Below are positions 53,827-62,875 of a stretch of 64,000 nucleotides of DNA, piece after piece; position 1 is the stretch's first letter, and every line of letters begins with the position of its first letter. The notes below the pieces were generated by a model. That model saw nothing but the letters and a program-made list of their open reading frames with translations. It was not told where the DNA came from and did no database searches. The DNA comes from Aureimonas endophytica (GTDB lineage Bacteria > Pseudomonadota > Alphaproteobacteria > Rhizobiales > Rhizobiaceae). The position numbers and the translations under genes were made by a program. The stretch is from assembly GCF_014642635.1 (NCBI RefSeq), contig NZ_BMIQ01000001.1, forward strand, positions 310,001-374,000, given 5' to 3'.

Positions 53827-55452
53827 ATGCAGACGGTCGCCCTCGTTCTCGCGCTGCTGCTCGCCGTCACGCTGTCCCGCTCGCTGGCGCGGCTGACTCG
53901 CTGCCCGCTGCCGCTCGTTCAGATTGGCCTCGGCGTCCTCTTCGCGCTCGGACCGTTGCCGAGCGTCGAACTGGAGCCCGAGATCTTCTTCCTCGTCCTC
54001 CTGCCGCCGCTGCTCTTCATCGACGGGTGGCGCATCCCGAAGCGCGACCTCTTCCGCGACGGACGGCTGATCGTCGCGCTGGCGATCGGCCTCGTCATCT
54101 TCACCGTCGTCGGCATGGGCTATTTCATCCATTGGATGATCCCGGCGATGCCGCTCGCCGTCGCCTTCGCCCTCGCGGCGGTGCTGTCGCCGACCGATCC
54201 GGTGGCCGTCGCCTCCGTCGCCTCGAGCGCGCCGATTCCCCGGCGCCTCATGCACATCCTCGAAGGCGAATCGCTCTTCAACGATGCGTCGGGCCTCGTC
54301 TGCCTGCGCTTCGCCATCCTGGCGGCGACGACGGGCAGCTTCTCGTTGAGCGAGGCGGCGGCGAGCTTCGTCTGGCTGGCGGTCGGCGGCATCGCCGTCG
54401 GCGTTCTCGGCACCTTCGCCGTCACGCAGCTCCAGCGTGTCCTCACCGCCCATATCGGCGAGGATGGCGGTACGCTGACGCTGCTCAGCCTCCTCATTCC
54501 CTTCGGCGTCTATCTCCTCGCCGAGGCGATCGGCGGCTCCGGCATCCTCGCGGTCGCGGCGGGCGGGGTCGCGATGAGCTTCGTGGAAGCCGGCGGCCGG
54601 GCGCAGGCCCTGACCCGCATGCGCCGCACCGCCGTCTGGGACACGGTGGAGCTCGCCGCCAATGGCGCGATCTTCGTCATTCTCGGCGAGCAGCTGCCGC
54701 GTATCGTCCAGGACGCGACGGCGACGATCGGCGCGGATGGCAGCGGAGCGTTGACGCTCGTCCTCTATGTCGTGGCGATCAACCTCGTTCTCGTCCTCCT
54801 GCGCTTCCTCTGGGTGTGGGCGACGGTCCATGTCGTGCGCATCCGGCTGCGCTTCATGAAGATGGAGGCGCGCACGGTTTCCCCGCAGCTCGTGCTCGCG
54901 ACGACGCTGGCCGGCGTCAAGGGCACGGTGACTCTGGCCGGCATCCTCACCCTGCCGGTCGTACTGGCCGACGGCTCGCCCTTTCCGGCCCGCAATCTGG
55001 CGATCGTTCTCGCCATGAGCGTCATCCTCTCGACCCTCCTCATCGCGACCGTCCTCCTGCCGCCGATCCTGTCGCATCTGCGCCTCGAGGCGGAGGCCGA
55101 CGACGACGAACGCCTAGCCTTCGAGGCGAGCGGCGCGGCGGCGCGCCAGGCGATCGAGGCCAAGCACGACCTGTTGCTGAAGGATGGCGGCGACGCCGAA
55201 CTCCTCGCCGAAGCCGCCGCCCGCGCGCTGCACCGCTACGAGCGGCGCGAGGGCGGAGCCGGCACCGACGACGCGACGGTGGCACGGGCGAGGCACATAC
55301 GGCGCGCGGCGCGCGAGCTGCAGCTGGCCGGCCTCGAAGCCGAGCGACGTTCGCTCTTCACGCTGCTGCGGCGTCGGCAGGTGGATGACGGCGTCGTGCG
55401 CCGGCTCGTGCGCCAGGTCGATCTCCTCGAAGCACGGCTGCGCGAGGATTGA
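53827..55452 (+). CDS. CPA1-family Na+/H+ antiporter
   Basis: 541 residues, about 12 predicted membrane helices. The ion-binding ND pair lies in EGESLFNDASGLV, preceded by LSPTDPVAVASVASSAPIPR, the usual CPA1 signatures. The C-terminal about 120 residues form a soluble, charged domain. It starts 15 bases after lolD. The cation (Na+, K+ or both) cannot be told from sequence. Confidence 0.88.
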   Translation: MQTVALVLALLLAVTLSRSLARLTRCPLPLVQIGLGVLFALGPLPSVELEPEIFFLVLLPPLLFIDGWRIPKRDLFRDGRLIVALAIGLVIFTVVGMGYFIHWMIPAMPLAVAFALAAVLSPTDPVAVASVASSAPIPRRLMHILEGESLFNDASGLVCLRFAILAATTGSFSLSEAAASFVWLAVGGIAVGVLGTFAVTQLQRVLTAHIGEDGGTLTLLSLLIPFGVYLLAEAIGGSGILAVAAGGVAMSFVEAGGRAQALTRMRRTAVWDTVELAANGAIFVILGEQLPRIVQDATATIGADGSGALTLVLYVVAINLVLVLLRFLWVWATVHVVRIRLRFMKMEARTVSPQLVLATTLAGVKGTVTLAGILTLPVVLADGSPFPARNLAIVLAMSVILSTLLIATVLLPPILSHLRLEAEADDDERLAFEASGAAARQAIEAKHDLLLKDGGDAELLAEAAARALHRYERREGGAGTDDATVARARHIRRAARELQLAGLEAERRSLFTLLRRRQVDDGVVRRLVRQVDLLEARLRED

Positions 55453-55472
55453 ACAGAAAGACTTAACCATGC

Positions 55473-55492
55473 CGAAGGCCTCCCGGCCTTCG
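55473..55492 (+). terminator. Possible weak terminator after the antiporter gene
   Basis: CGAAGGCC-TCCC-GGCCTTCG, an 8-base-pair stem with a 4-base loop, 20 bases after the stop codon. Only a short CCTT follows, so termination strength is uncertain. Confidence 0.4.
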
Positions 55493-55548
55493 CCTTGACT
55501 CGCGCTCGCGAAAGGGACAAAACAAGAACGAACAAAGGGAGAACGAAC

Positions 55549-55635
55549 ATGGCGATGATCCTGAAGGATGTGGCGTCCCTCGCGGCGGTGGCGATGTTCC
55601 TGATGAGCTTCGGCCTGCTTCTCTCGGTCGTCTGA
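55549..55635 (+). CDS. Single-helix membrane micropeptide (28 aa)
   Basis: ATG 55549 is preceded by AAAGGGAGA, a good ribosome site. The 28-residue product is a polar N terminus plus one hydrophobic helix (LKDVASLAAVAMFLMSFGLL), stopped at 55633-55635. It sits alone in the 297-bp gap between the antiporter and dnaE. Composition, ribosome site and length make it a credible small membrane peptide; no function known to me. Confidence 0.6.
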   Translation: MAMILKDVASLAAVAMFLMSFGLLLSVV

Positions 55636-55748
55636 GGCAAAGCCCGCGGCTGTCCCGAAACCTGTGGGCAAGGGAGGGGCGGACTCGACAGGACCAAGCC
55701 CGCGAGCGAAAACTGGCACCTTTGTAAGGGCATGCCGACGAGGACGCG

Positions 55749-58700
55749 ATGGCCGAGAGCACGGAGCCGACGGCGAAGGCGGCGAAGGGGCTGCGTTTCG
55801 TTCACCTGCGTTGCCACAGCGCCTTTTCCCTTCTCGAAGGGGCGCTGCGGATCGATCAGATCATCAAGCATGCAAAGGCCGACGGCGCGCCCGCCATCGG
55901 CATCGCCGACACGAACAATCTCTTCGGCGCGCTTGAATTCTCGGAAAAGGCGGCGAAATCCGGCATTCAGCCGATCATCGGTTGCCAGCTCGAAGTCGAT
56001 TTCGGCGATGCGGAGGCCGATGGCGGGCCGGGACGCGACCGATCGCCGCTCGTCGGCTTCCCGCCGCTGGTCTTCATCGCGGCGACGGAGAGGGGCTACG
56101 AGAATCTCGTCGAGATCGTCTCGATGGCCTATCTCCAGCATGAGAACAACAGCCGCCCCCATGTGCTCTTCGACTGGCTGACGAACCATGCCGAGGGAAT
56201 CGTCGTCCTGTCCGGCGGTCCGCTTGGGCCGATCGGCACCGCCATCCAGGCGGGGCGGGGAGCGATCGCGCGGCGGCGCCTGGAGCGCCTCGCCGAACTC
56301 TTCGGCGACCGGCTCTATGTCGAATTGCAGCGCCAGAAGTCCCATAGCCGCCGGATCGAATCCGAGACGCTGGAACTCGCCTATGCGCTCGGCCTGCCGA
56401 TCGTCGCGACCAACGAGCCCTTCTTCACCTGTCCGGACGATTTCGACGCGCATGACGCGTTGATCGCCGTCGCCAGCAATAAGCTGGTGAGCCAGGAGGA
56501 CCGGCGGCGGCTGACCGCCGATCATTGCCTGAAGTCGCAGGACGAGATGGCGAAGCTCTTTGCCGATCTGCCGGAGGCCCTGGAAAACACGATCGAGGTC
56601 GCCCGCCGCTGTTCCTACCGGGTGCGGACGCGCAAGCCGATCCTGCCGCGCTTCGCCGGCGCGGATGCCGACGCGCTGGAGGCGGAGCGGGCGGAGGCGG
56701 CCGAGATGCGGCGCCAGGCGGTGGAGGGGCTGGAAGCCCGGCTCGCCGCCCATGGCACGGCGCCCGGCCAGACCGAGCAGGATTATCGCGACCGGCTGGA
56801 ATACGAGCTCGGCATCATCGAGCGCATGAAGTTCCCCGGCTACTTCCTGATCGTGGCGGACTTCATCAAATGGGCGAAGGCGCACGGCATTCCGGTCGGG
56901 CCGGGGCGCGGCTCGGGCGCCGGCTCGCTCGTCGCCTGGTCGCTGACGATCACCGATCTCGACCCCTTGCGCTTCTCGCTGCTCTTCGAGCGCTTCCTCA
57001 ATCCCGACCGCGTCTCGATGCCGGATTTCGACATCGACTTCTGCCAGGAGCGGCGCGGCGAGGTGATCCGCTACGTCCAGGAGAAATACGGGCGCAGCCA
57101 GGTCGGGCAGATCATCACCTTCGGAACGCTGCAGGCGCGCGCCTGCCTGCGCGATGTCGGGCGCGTCCTCGAAATGTCCTACGGGCAGGTCGACAAGCTC
57201 TGCAAGATGGTGCCGGCGAACCCCGCCAATCCGGTCACGCTCGCCCAGGCGATCGAGGGCGAGCCGCGCCTGCAGGAGGCGCGCGAGAAGGAGGAGATCG
57301 TCGGCCGTCTCCTGTCGATCGCGCTGAAGCTCGAAGGCCTCTACCGCCACGCCTCGACTCACGCGGCCGGCATCGTCATCGGCGACCGGCCGCTGCATCG
57401 GCTGGTGCCGATGTATCGCGATCCGCGCTCCGACATGCCGGTCACCCAGTTCAACATGAAATGGGTGGAACAGGCGGGGCTGGTGAAGTTCGACTTCCTT
57501 GGCCTTAAGACGCTGACCGTGCTCCAGACCGCCGTCGCGCTGATCGCGCGGCGCGGCGTCGACATCGATCTCGGCAAGCTGCCTTTGGAGGACAAGCCGA
57601 CCTTCGACATGCTGACGCGCGGCGAGACGGTCGGCGTGTTCCAGGTGGAATCGGCCGGCATGCGCAAGGCGCTGATCGGCATGCGGCCCGACCAGCTGGA
57701 GGATATCATCGCCCTCGTCGCCCTCTACCGGCCGGGGCCGATGGAGAACATCCCGACCTACAATGCCCGCAAGCACAAGGAGGAGGAGCCGGACTTCCTC
57801 CATCCGAAGATCGAGCACATCCTGAAGGAGACGCAGGGCGTCATCATCTATCAGGAACAGGTGATGCAGATCGCCCAGGTCCTGTCCGGCTATTCGCTCG
57901 GCGAAGCCGATCTCCTGCGCCGCGCCATGGGCAAGAAGATCCGCGCCGAGATGGACACGCAGCGCGTCCGCTTCGTCGACGGCGCGGTGAAGAACGGGCT
58001 GGACAAGGCCCAGGCCAACACGATCTTCGACCTCCTGGCGAAATTCGCCGATTACGGCTTCAACAAGAGCCACGCCGCCGCCTATGCGCTGGTCACCTAC
58101 CAGACGGCCTATCTGAAGGCGAACTATCCGACCGAGTTCCTCGCCGCCTCGATGACGCTCGACGTCGGCAATACGGAAAAGCTCAACGAATTCCGACGCG
58201 ACGCGGTGCGGCTCGGCATCGAGATCGTCGCGCCCTCCGTCCAGACCTCGCACAAGGTCTTCGAGGTGGAGGAGAACCGCATCTTCTATTCGCTCGCCGC
58301 CATCAAGGGCGTCGGCGAGCAGGCGGTGGAACATATCGTCGAGATGCGCGGCAGGGACGGCTTCCGCTCGCTGGAGGACTTCTGCGCCAAGATCGATCCG
58401 AAGATCGTCAACAAGCGCACGCTGGAGAATCTCATCGCCGCCGGCGCGCTCGACTGCTTCGGCCGCGACCGCGCGCTGCTCGTCGCCAATATCGACCGGC
58501 TCAGCGGCTATGCCGCCTGGCGCAGCGAGGGCCGGGCGTCGGGCCAGGACGACATGTTCGGCGGAGGCGGGAGCAAGGGCGAGCTGGAGACCCTGCATCT
58601 GGCCGAATCGAAGAAATGGACGTCGTCCGAGCGGCTGATGCGCGAGTTCCAGGCGATCGGCTTCTACCTCTCGGCCCATCCGCTCGACGAATATGCCGAC

Positions 58701-59243
58701 ACGCTGAAGCGCCTGCATGTGCAGACCTATGCCGATGTCGTCGCGGCGGTGCGCCGCGGCGCGAGCGCCGGCCGCGTCGCCGGCACCGTCGTGTCCCGCC
58801 AGGAGCGGCGTACCCGCACGGGCGGCAAGCTCGGCATCGTCATCCTGTCCGATCCGAGCGGGCAATACGAGGTCGTGCTGTTTTCCGAGACGCTCACGCA
58901 ATATCGCGACATGCTGGAGCCCGGCGCCTCAGTGATCCTCATCGTCTCGGCGGAGGAGCGACCGGAGGGCATCTCCATGCGGGCCCAAAGCGTCCAGTCG
59001 CTGGAGGACGAGGCGGTGCGGACGCAGAAGTCGCTGCGCGTCTTCATGAAGGAGGCGCGGCCCTTCGACGCCTTCCGCAAGGAGCTTCAGGCCGGGGGCG
59101 ACGCCGAGGTCTCGCTGGTGCTGATCCGCGAGAGCGGCGAGCGCGAGATCGAGATCGCGCTGCCGGGCAAATATCGCGTCTCGCCGCAGATGGCCGGCAC
59201 GATCCGCGCGACCTCCGGCGTGATCGAGGTGGAACTCGCCTGA
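55749..59243 (+). CDS. dnaE: DNA polymerase III alpha subunit
   Basis: Replicative polymerase, 1,164 residues. N-terminal PHP domain (FVHLRCHSAFSLLEGALRID), polymerase active-site Asp pair in MPDFDIDFCQERRGEVIRYV at about residues 425-430, third catalytic Asp region around KFDFLGLKTLTVLQTAVALI, beta-binding and OB-fold regions toward the C terminus. ATG 55749 is in family register (MAESTEPT). It belongs to the DnaE1 type (no proofreading exonuclease domain). The stop lies five bases from the convergent HAD gene. Confidence 0.95.
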   Translation: MAESTEPTAKAAKGLRFVHLRCHSAFSLLEGALRIDQIIKHAKADGAPAIGIADTNNLFGALEFSEKAAKSGIQPIIGCQLEVDFGDAEADGGPGRDRSPLVGFPPLVFIAATERGYENLVEIVSMAYLQHENNSRPHVLFDWLTNHAEGIVVLSGGPLGPIGTAIQAGRGAIARRRLERLAELFGDRLYVELQRQKSHSRRIESETLELAYALGLPIVATNEPFFTCPDDFDAHDALIAVASNKLVSQEDRRRLTADHCLKSQDEMAKLFADLPEALENTIEVARRCSYRVRTRKPILPRFAGADADALEAERAEAAEMRRQAVEGLEARLAAHGTAPGQTEQDYRDRLEYELGIIERMKFPGYFLIVADFIKWAKAHGIPVGPGRGSGAGSLVAWSLTITDLDPLRFSLLFERFLNPDRVSMPDFDIDFCQERRGEVIRYVQEKYGRSQVGQIITFGTLQARACLRDVGRVLEMSYGQVDKLCKMVPANPANPVTLAQAIEGEPRLQEAREKEEIVGRLLSIALKLEGLYRHASTHAAGIVIGDRPLHRLVPMYRDPRSDMPVTQFNMKWVEQAGLVKFDFLGLKTLTVLQTAVALIARRGVDIDLGKLPLEDKPTFDMLTRGETVGVFQVESAGMRKALIGMRPDQLEDIIALVALYRPGPMENIPTYNARKHKEEEPDFLHPKIEHILKETQGVIIYQEQVMQIAQVLSGYSLGEADLLRRAMGKKIRAEMDTQRVRFVDGAVKNGLDKAQANTIFDLLAKFADYGFNKSHAAAYALVTYQTAYLKANYPTEFLAASMTLDVGNTEKLNEFRRDAVRLGIEIVAPSVQTSHKVFEVEENRIFYSLAAIKGVGEQAVEHIVEMRGRDGFRSLEDFCAKIDPKIVNKRTLENLIAAGALDCFGRDRALLVANIDRLSGYAAWRSEGRASGQDDMFGGGGSKGELETLHLAESKKWTSSERLMREFQAIGFYLSAHPLDEYADTLKRLHVQTYADVVAAVRRGASAGRVAGTVVSRQERRTRTGGKLGIVILSDPSGQYEVVLFSETLTQYRDMLEPGASVILIVSAEERPEGISMRAQSVQSLEDEAVRTQKSLRVFMKEARPFDAFRKELQAGGDAEVSLVLIRESGEREIEIALPGKYRVSPQMAGTIRATSGVIEVELA

Positions 59244-59247
59244 CGCT

Positions 59248-59904
59248 TCAGCCGTCGAGGAGGCGGCGGATCTTCGCCGCCGCGTCGGGCCAGCCGGTCG
59301 CGGCCTGCGTCCCGGCCGGCATCGGCGGCAGATGCGGCCGGAAGATCTCGTTCGCCATCAGATGCACGAGACTGGCCTTCGGCACGCTGCGCGCGACCGA
59401 CAGGAGATTGGGCGGCAGGTCGTCGACGAACACCAGCCGGCCCGTCCGCCGCTGCATCAGCTCGGCGGCGACGGCACCCTTCGAGCGCGTCGTCGCGATC
59501 ATCGGATAGGGCAGGCCGCAGGCATCGAGGAGCCGGCGCCGGGCCGGATAATGATCCGGCGTCATCGCCGTGAGGAAGACGATATCGGTGAGCGGCGCCA
59601 GCTCGCCGAGCGCCGCCTGGACGCCCTCGACCGGCGGCTGGCGTGTTTCCTGCTCGCGATAGAGGCGCTGCGTCACCTTATCGAGCTCATGCCCGCTGAC
59701 CGCCGTTCCGGTGGCGATCGAGCGGACATTGCCGGTCAGCCGGAAACTGTCGACCGACAGGCGCGCGCCATATTCGGCGATGAGGGCGCAGAACGGGTCG
59801 ATGAAGTGCAGCACGACCTCGTCGATGTCGAGAAGCAGGAGATCGGCGCGGCCGACCGGAATGGCCTCGATCGCAGGGCCGGCCCAGACGATGTCGCGCG
59901 TCAC
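59248..59904 (-). CDS. HAD-superfamily hydrolase
   Basis: 218 residues. HAD motif I LLLLDIDEVVLHFIDPF with nucleophile D26 and acid/base D28; motif II region around DIVFLTAMTPDHY; motif IV around RLVFVDDLPPNLLSVARSVP. GTG 59904 overlaps the upstream DUF3572 stop (GTGA), making a two-gene unit. Substrate unknown; the DxDEV nucleophile and small cap are typical of phosphatases. Confidence 0.78.
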   Translation of the reverse strand: MTRDIVWAGPAIEAIPVGRADLLLLDIDEVVLHFIDPFCALIAEYGARLSVDSFRLTGNVRSIATGTAVSGHELDKVTQRLYREQETRQPPVEGVQAALGELAPLTDIVFLTAMTPDHYPARRRLLDACGLPYPMIATTRSKGAVAAELMQRRTGRLVFVDDLPPNLLSVARSVPKASLVHLMANEIFRPHLPPMPAGTQAATGWPDAAAKIRRLLDG

Positions 59905-60212
59905 CGGGGCACGGTGCCGAAGGCGCGGGCGAGAACGGCGCGCGCCGCGACGATGCGCTCGGGCGGCAGCTCGGCATGGGCCGCGAAGGCGTCGAGCGTC
60001 GGCTCGTGGTCGAGCATGAAGTCGAGAAGGCCGGCGAAGAAGGCCGGCCGCTGCGCCTCGCGGCGCAGGCCGTGCGGGTCGAGGCCGGAAAGGGCGAGGA
60101 ACCGTTCGAGAAGCTCCGGCTGGGCGGCGAGGAACTGCAAAGCCGCGATGCCGATTCCGAGCGCCGCGTCCTCGGTCGGAGCGGCATTTTCCTGTCGTGA
60201 ACTCTTAAGCAT
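59901..60212 (-). CDS. DUF3572-family protein (chromosomal copy, 103 aa)
   Basis: Helical protein with the family segments QFLAAQPELLERFLALSGL, RREAQRPAFFAGLLDFMLDH, EPTLDAFAAHAELPPERIVA, ARAVLARAFGTVPR. ATG at 60210-60212. It is divergent from divK and coupled to the HAD gene. Widely placed next to divK and pleD in the order, which hints at a cell-cycle or stress link, but the function is unknown. It is a homologue of the island gene at 14377. Confidence 0.85.
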   Translation of the reverse strand: MLKSSRQENAAPTEDAALGIGIAALQFLAAQPELLERFLALSGLDPHGLRREAQRPAFFAGLLDFMLDHEPTLDAFAAHAELPPERIVAARAVLARAFGTVPR

Positions 60213-60337
60213 AATTCCAATCGTCTCGCAGAGCCGCCGGGGAGTCCCTAAATTTTAATTGAAATGGTGGTAGTGCTCTAGCTCCTCAACCGGCAGTGAA
60301 GCCGGCGGAGTTTGCGCAGCGCATCTGGAGTTCACGG

Positions 60338-60709
60338 ATGCCCAAGACAGTGATGATCGTCGAAGACAACGAGCTTAACATGAAGCTCTTCCGCGACCTC
60401 ATCGAGGCTCATGGATATGCGACGATTCAGACACGCAACGGGCTGACGGCGATCGATCTCGCGCGCGAGCATCGGCCTGACCTCATCCTGATGGACATCC
60501 AGCTGCCGGAAATCTCCGGCCTGGACGTGACTCGCATGTTGAAGGCCGATCCGGACCTGCGCGCGATTCCCGTGATCGCCGTTACCGCCTTCGCGATGAA
60601 GGGCGACGAGGAGCGTATCCGCCAGGGCGGCTGCGAGGCCTATATCTCCAAGCCGATTTCGGTCCTGAAATTCATCGAGACGATCAAGTCCTTCCTCGAA
60701 CCCGCCTGA
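60338..60709 (+). CDS. divK: Single-domain response regulator DivK
   Basis: 123 residues, a receiver domain alone. Phospho-acceptor D53 ([20 protein letters not shown]), acidic pocket in [12 protein letters not shown], conserved Lys in [20 protein letters not shown]. DivK works between the kinases DivJ/PleC and the CtrA pathway to control asymmetric division in Alphaproteobacteria. ATG 60338 follows GGAG. It is eight bases from pleD and shares its transcript. Confidence 0.94.
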   Translation: MPKTVMIVEDNELNMKLFRDLIEAHGYATIQTRNGLTAIDLAREHRPDLILMDIQLPEISGLDVTRMLKADPDLRAIPVIAVTAFAMKGDEERIRQGGCEAYISKPISVLKFIETIKSFLEPA

Positions 60710-60717
60710 GAACGGAT

Positions 60718-62076
60718 ATGCCCGGACGGATTCTCGTCGTCGACGACGTGGAGATCAACCGCAAGCTCCTCGAGGCGCGGCTGCATGCCGAGTATTTCGA
60801 GGTGCAGACGGCGAAAGGCGGCGTCGAGGCCCTGGCGGCCTGCGAGGCCGGCGGCGTCGATCTCGTGCTCCTCGACGTGATGATGCCGGAGATGGACGGC
60901 TACGAGGTCTGCCGCCGGCTGAAGGCCTCGCCCCAAACGCGCCATATCCCGATCATCCTCGTGACGGCGCTCGACCTGCCGAGCGACAAGGTGAAGGGGC
61001 TGGAAGCGGGGGCCGACGACTTCCTGACCAAGCCGGTGCGCGACCTGCAGCTCTTCTCCCGCGTGAAGAGCCTGCTGCGCCTGAAGTTCCTCACCGACGA
61101 ACTGCGCATCCGCGCCGATACGACCGCCGCGCTTCTCGGCGGCGACGATTTCCTCGGGCAGATCGGCCAGGGCGGCCTGAAAGGCAATGTCCTCGTCGTC
61201 GACGAGACGCATGAGGGTGCCGCGCGCACCGCGCGGCTGCTCGCGACCGAGCATCGCTGCCGCACCGTCGCCGGCGCGCCGAGCGCGGAGGAGACGGGCG
61301 ATGTCGATCTCGTCGTCATCGCCCTGGCCTCCGGCCTGCACGATCCGCTCCGTCTCTGCTCGCAGCTTCGGGCCAACGAGGCGACGCGACAGATCCCCAT
61401 CCTGATGATCGGCGATATCGCCGACGAGCAGGCGATCGCCAAGGCGCTGGAACTCGGCGCGAACGATTATCTCATGCGCCCGCTCGACCGGAACGAGCTC
61501 TCGGCGCGGGTGCGCACCCAGATCAAGCGGCGCCGGTTCGACGAGGGGCTGCGCCGCTCGCTGCGCACGACGATCGAACTGGCGACCTCCGACGCGCTCA
61601 CCGGCCTGCAGAACCGCCGCTTCCTCGATGCGCATCTGCCCAGCGTCATCGAGCGGGCGCGCAGCGAGTCGCGACCGACGGCTCTTCTCATCGCGGATAT
61701 CGATCACTTCAAGCGGATCAACGACACCTACGGCCATGATGCCGGCGACGAGGTGCTGAAGGAATTCGCGCGGCGGTTGCGGGCGGGTCTGCGGGCCAGC
61801 GATCTCGCCTGCCGGCTCGGCGGCGAGGAATTCGTGATCGTCATGCCGGACACAGCGGCGGAGGCCGCGGCCCCCATCGCCGAACGGCTGCGCCAGACGA
61901 TCTGCGAGCGACCTTTCGATCTCGGGAAGGAAAGCCTCGCCGTCACCGTCAGCATCGGTCTGGCGGTGCTGGAGGGCATGGGCGACGACGCGGCGAGCCT
62001 TCTGAAACGCGCCGATCTCAGCCTCTATGCCGCCAAGCGCGGCGGGCGCAACCGCGTCGTCAGCCTGGCCGCCTGA
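60718..62076 (+). CDS. pleD: Diguanylate cyclase response regulator PleD
   Basis: 452 residues with REC-REC-GGDEF architecture. The first receiver has D53 (VDLVLLDVMMPEMDGYEVCR); the second (about 150-270) lacks the acceptor and acts in dimerisation. The GGDEF domain has catalytic GGEEF at about 368-372 and an inhibitory I-site RASD five residues before it. It makes cyclic di-GMP to direct pole development and adhesion. Partner of divK. Confidence 0.93.
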   Translation: MPGRILVVDDVEINRKLLEARLHAEYFEVQTAKGGVEALAACEAGGVDLVLLDVMMPEMDGYEVCRRLKASPQTRHIPIILVTALDLPSDKVKGLEAGADDFLTKPVRDLQLFSRVKSLLRLKFLTDELRIRADTTAALLGGDDFLGQIGQGGLKGNVLVVDETHEGAARTARLLATEHRCRTVAGAPSAEETGDVDLVVIALASGLHDPLRLCSQLRANEATRQIPILMIGDIADEQAIAKALELGANDYLMRPLDRNELSARVRTQIKRRRFDEGLRRSLRTTIELATSDALTGLQNRRFLDAHLPSVIERARSESRPTALLIADIDHFKRINDTYGHDAGDEVLKEFARRLRAGLRASDLACRLGGEEFVIVMPDTAAEAAAPIAERLRQTICERPFDLGKESLAVTVSIGLAVLEGMGDDAASLLKRADLSLYAAKRGGRNRVVSLAA

Positions 62077-62521
62077 CGCGAACTTTCGCGCGATGCCGGC
62101 CCGCTTGTCATGCGAGCTTCCGGGCCGATTCATGCGGCGCCGGGCGGCGCTCCGTGGCTTGCGCGAGCCGTCGTCGCGCGGCGATGGTTCAGGACCGGTC
62201 ACTCCGGTCAGGGGGCGAATCAGACTTAACCATTCCTTTCGAAATGGTAAGTCGCAAGGCACCGATCCGATTGCTATTGCTGGCGGATCGCCGGAGACTG
62301 GCGTTACGGATCGCAGCCCCGGACCTCGCGTCCCGGCAGAGCTCAGATCCTCATGGGATGTTCAGGTCCGCCGCATCTCCTGAGTCCCGTGGGGCGGCCG
62401 ATCGGCACCTGGCACAAGCGGTTTCCTCGTTCCGCCGCCGGGGCCGATCGGCCACTTTTCTCATCCCAAACGAAAACGCCGCCCGAAGGCGGCGCATCCA
62501 GCATGCAGGATCGAGTAAGGC
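62077..62521. other. 445-bp gap between pleD and rpmG with one dyad and one terminator
   Basis: No supportable gene. At 62224-62251 an imperfect inverted repeat (ACTTAACCATT ... AAATGGTAAGT) includes TTAACCAT, similar to a CtrA half-site. The rpmG terminator lies at 62477-62494. The rest is featureless to me. Confidence 0.5.
62477..62494 (-). terminator. Intrinsic terminator of rpmG
   Basis: On the minus strand CGCCGCC-TTCG-GGCGGCG, a 7-base-pair stem with a stable tetraloop, followed by TTTTCGTTT. It lies 27 bases after the rpmG stop. Confidence 0.8.
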
Positions 62522-62689
62522 TTACTTGATCTTGGTCTCTCGGAACTCGACGTGCTTGCGCGCGATCGGGTCGTACTTCGTCTTCGTCATCTTATCGGTC
62601 ATCGTGCGGCTGTTCTTCTTGGTCACGTAGAAGAAGCCGGTATCGGCCGTCGACAGGAGCTTGATCTTGATGGTCGTGGCTTTGGCCAT
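62522..62689 (-). CDS. rpmG: 50S ribosomal protein L33
   Basis: 55 residues, basic, with the family core [20 protein letters not shown] and [17 protein letters not shown]. It lacks the CxxC zinc ligands, so it is the zinc-independent (C-minus) type. ATG at 62687-62689. Confidence 0.95.
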   Translation of the reverse strand: MAKATTIKIKLLSTADTGFFYVTKKNSRTMTDKMTKTKYDPIARKHVEFRETKIK

Positions 62690-62875
62690 GGTCACTCGCC
62701 TTGCAAAGTCTTGCCATGTCCCTTCGCGGCGGCAGGCCAACGGATGCATGGCGGGATCGGATCGTCGGAGCGGCGCGACTTCGCCGATGGCGAAGGTCCT
62801 GCCGAAAATCGTTCGCGCCGCGCGGAAAGCGCGACGCGAACTTTGCCCGGACGTTTATCCGAGCCACCGGCAAAG

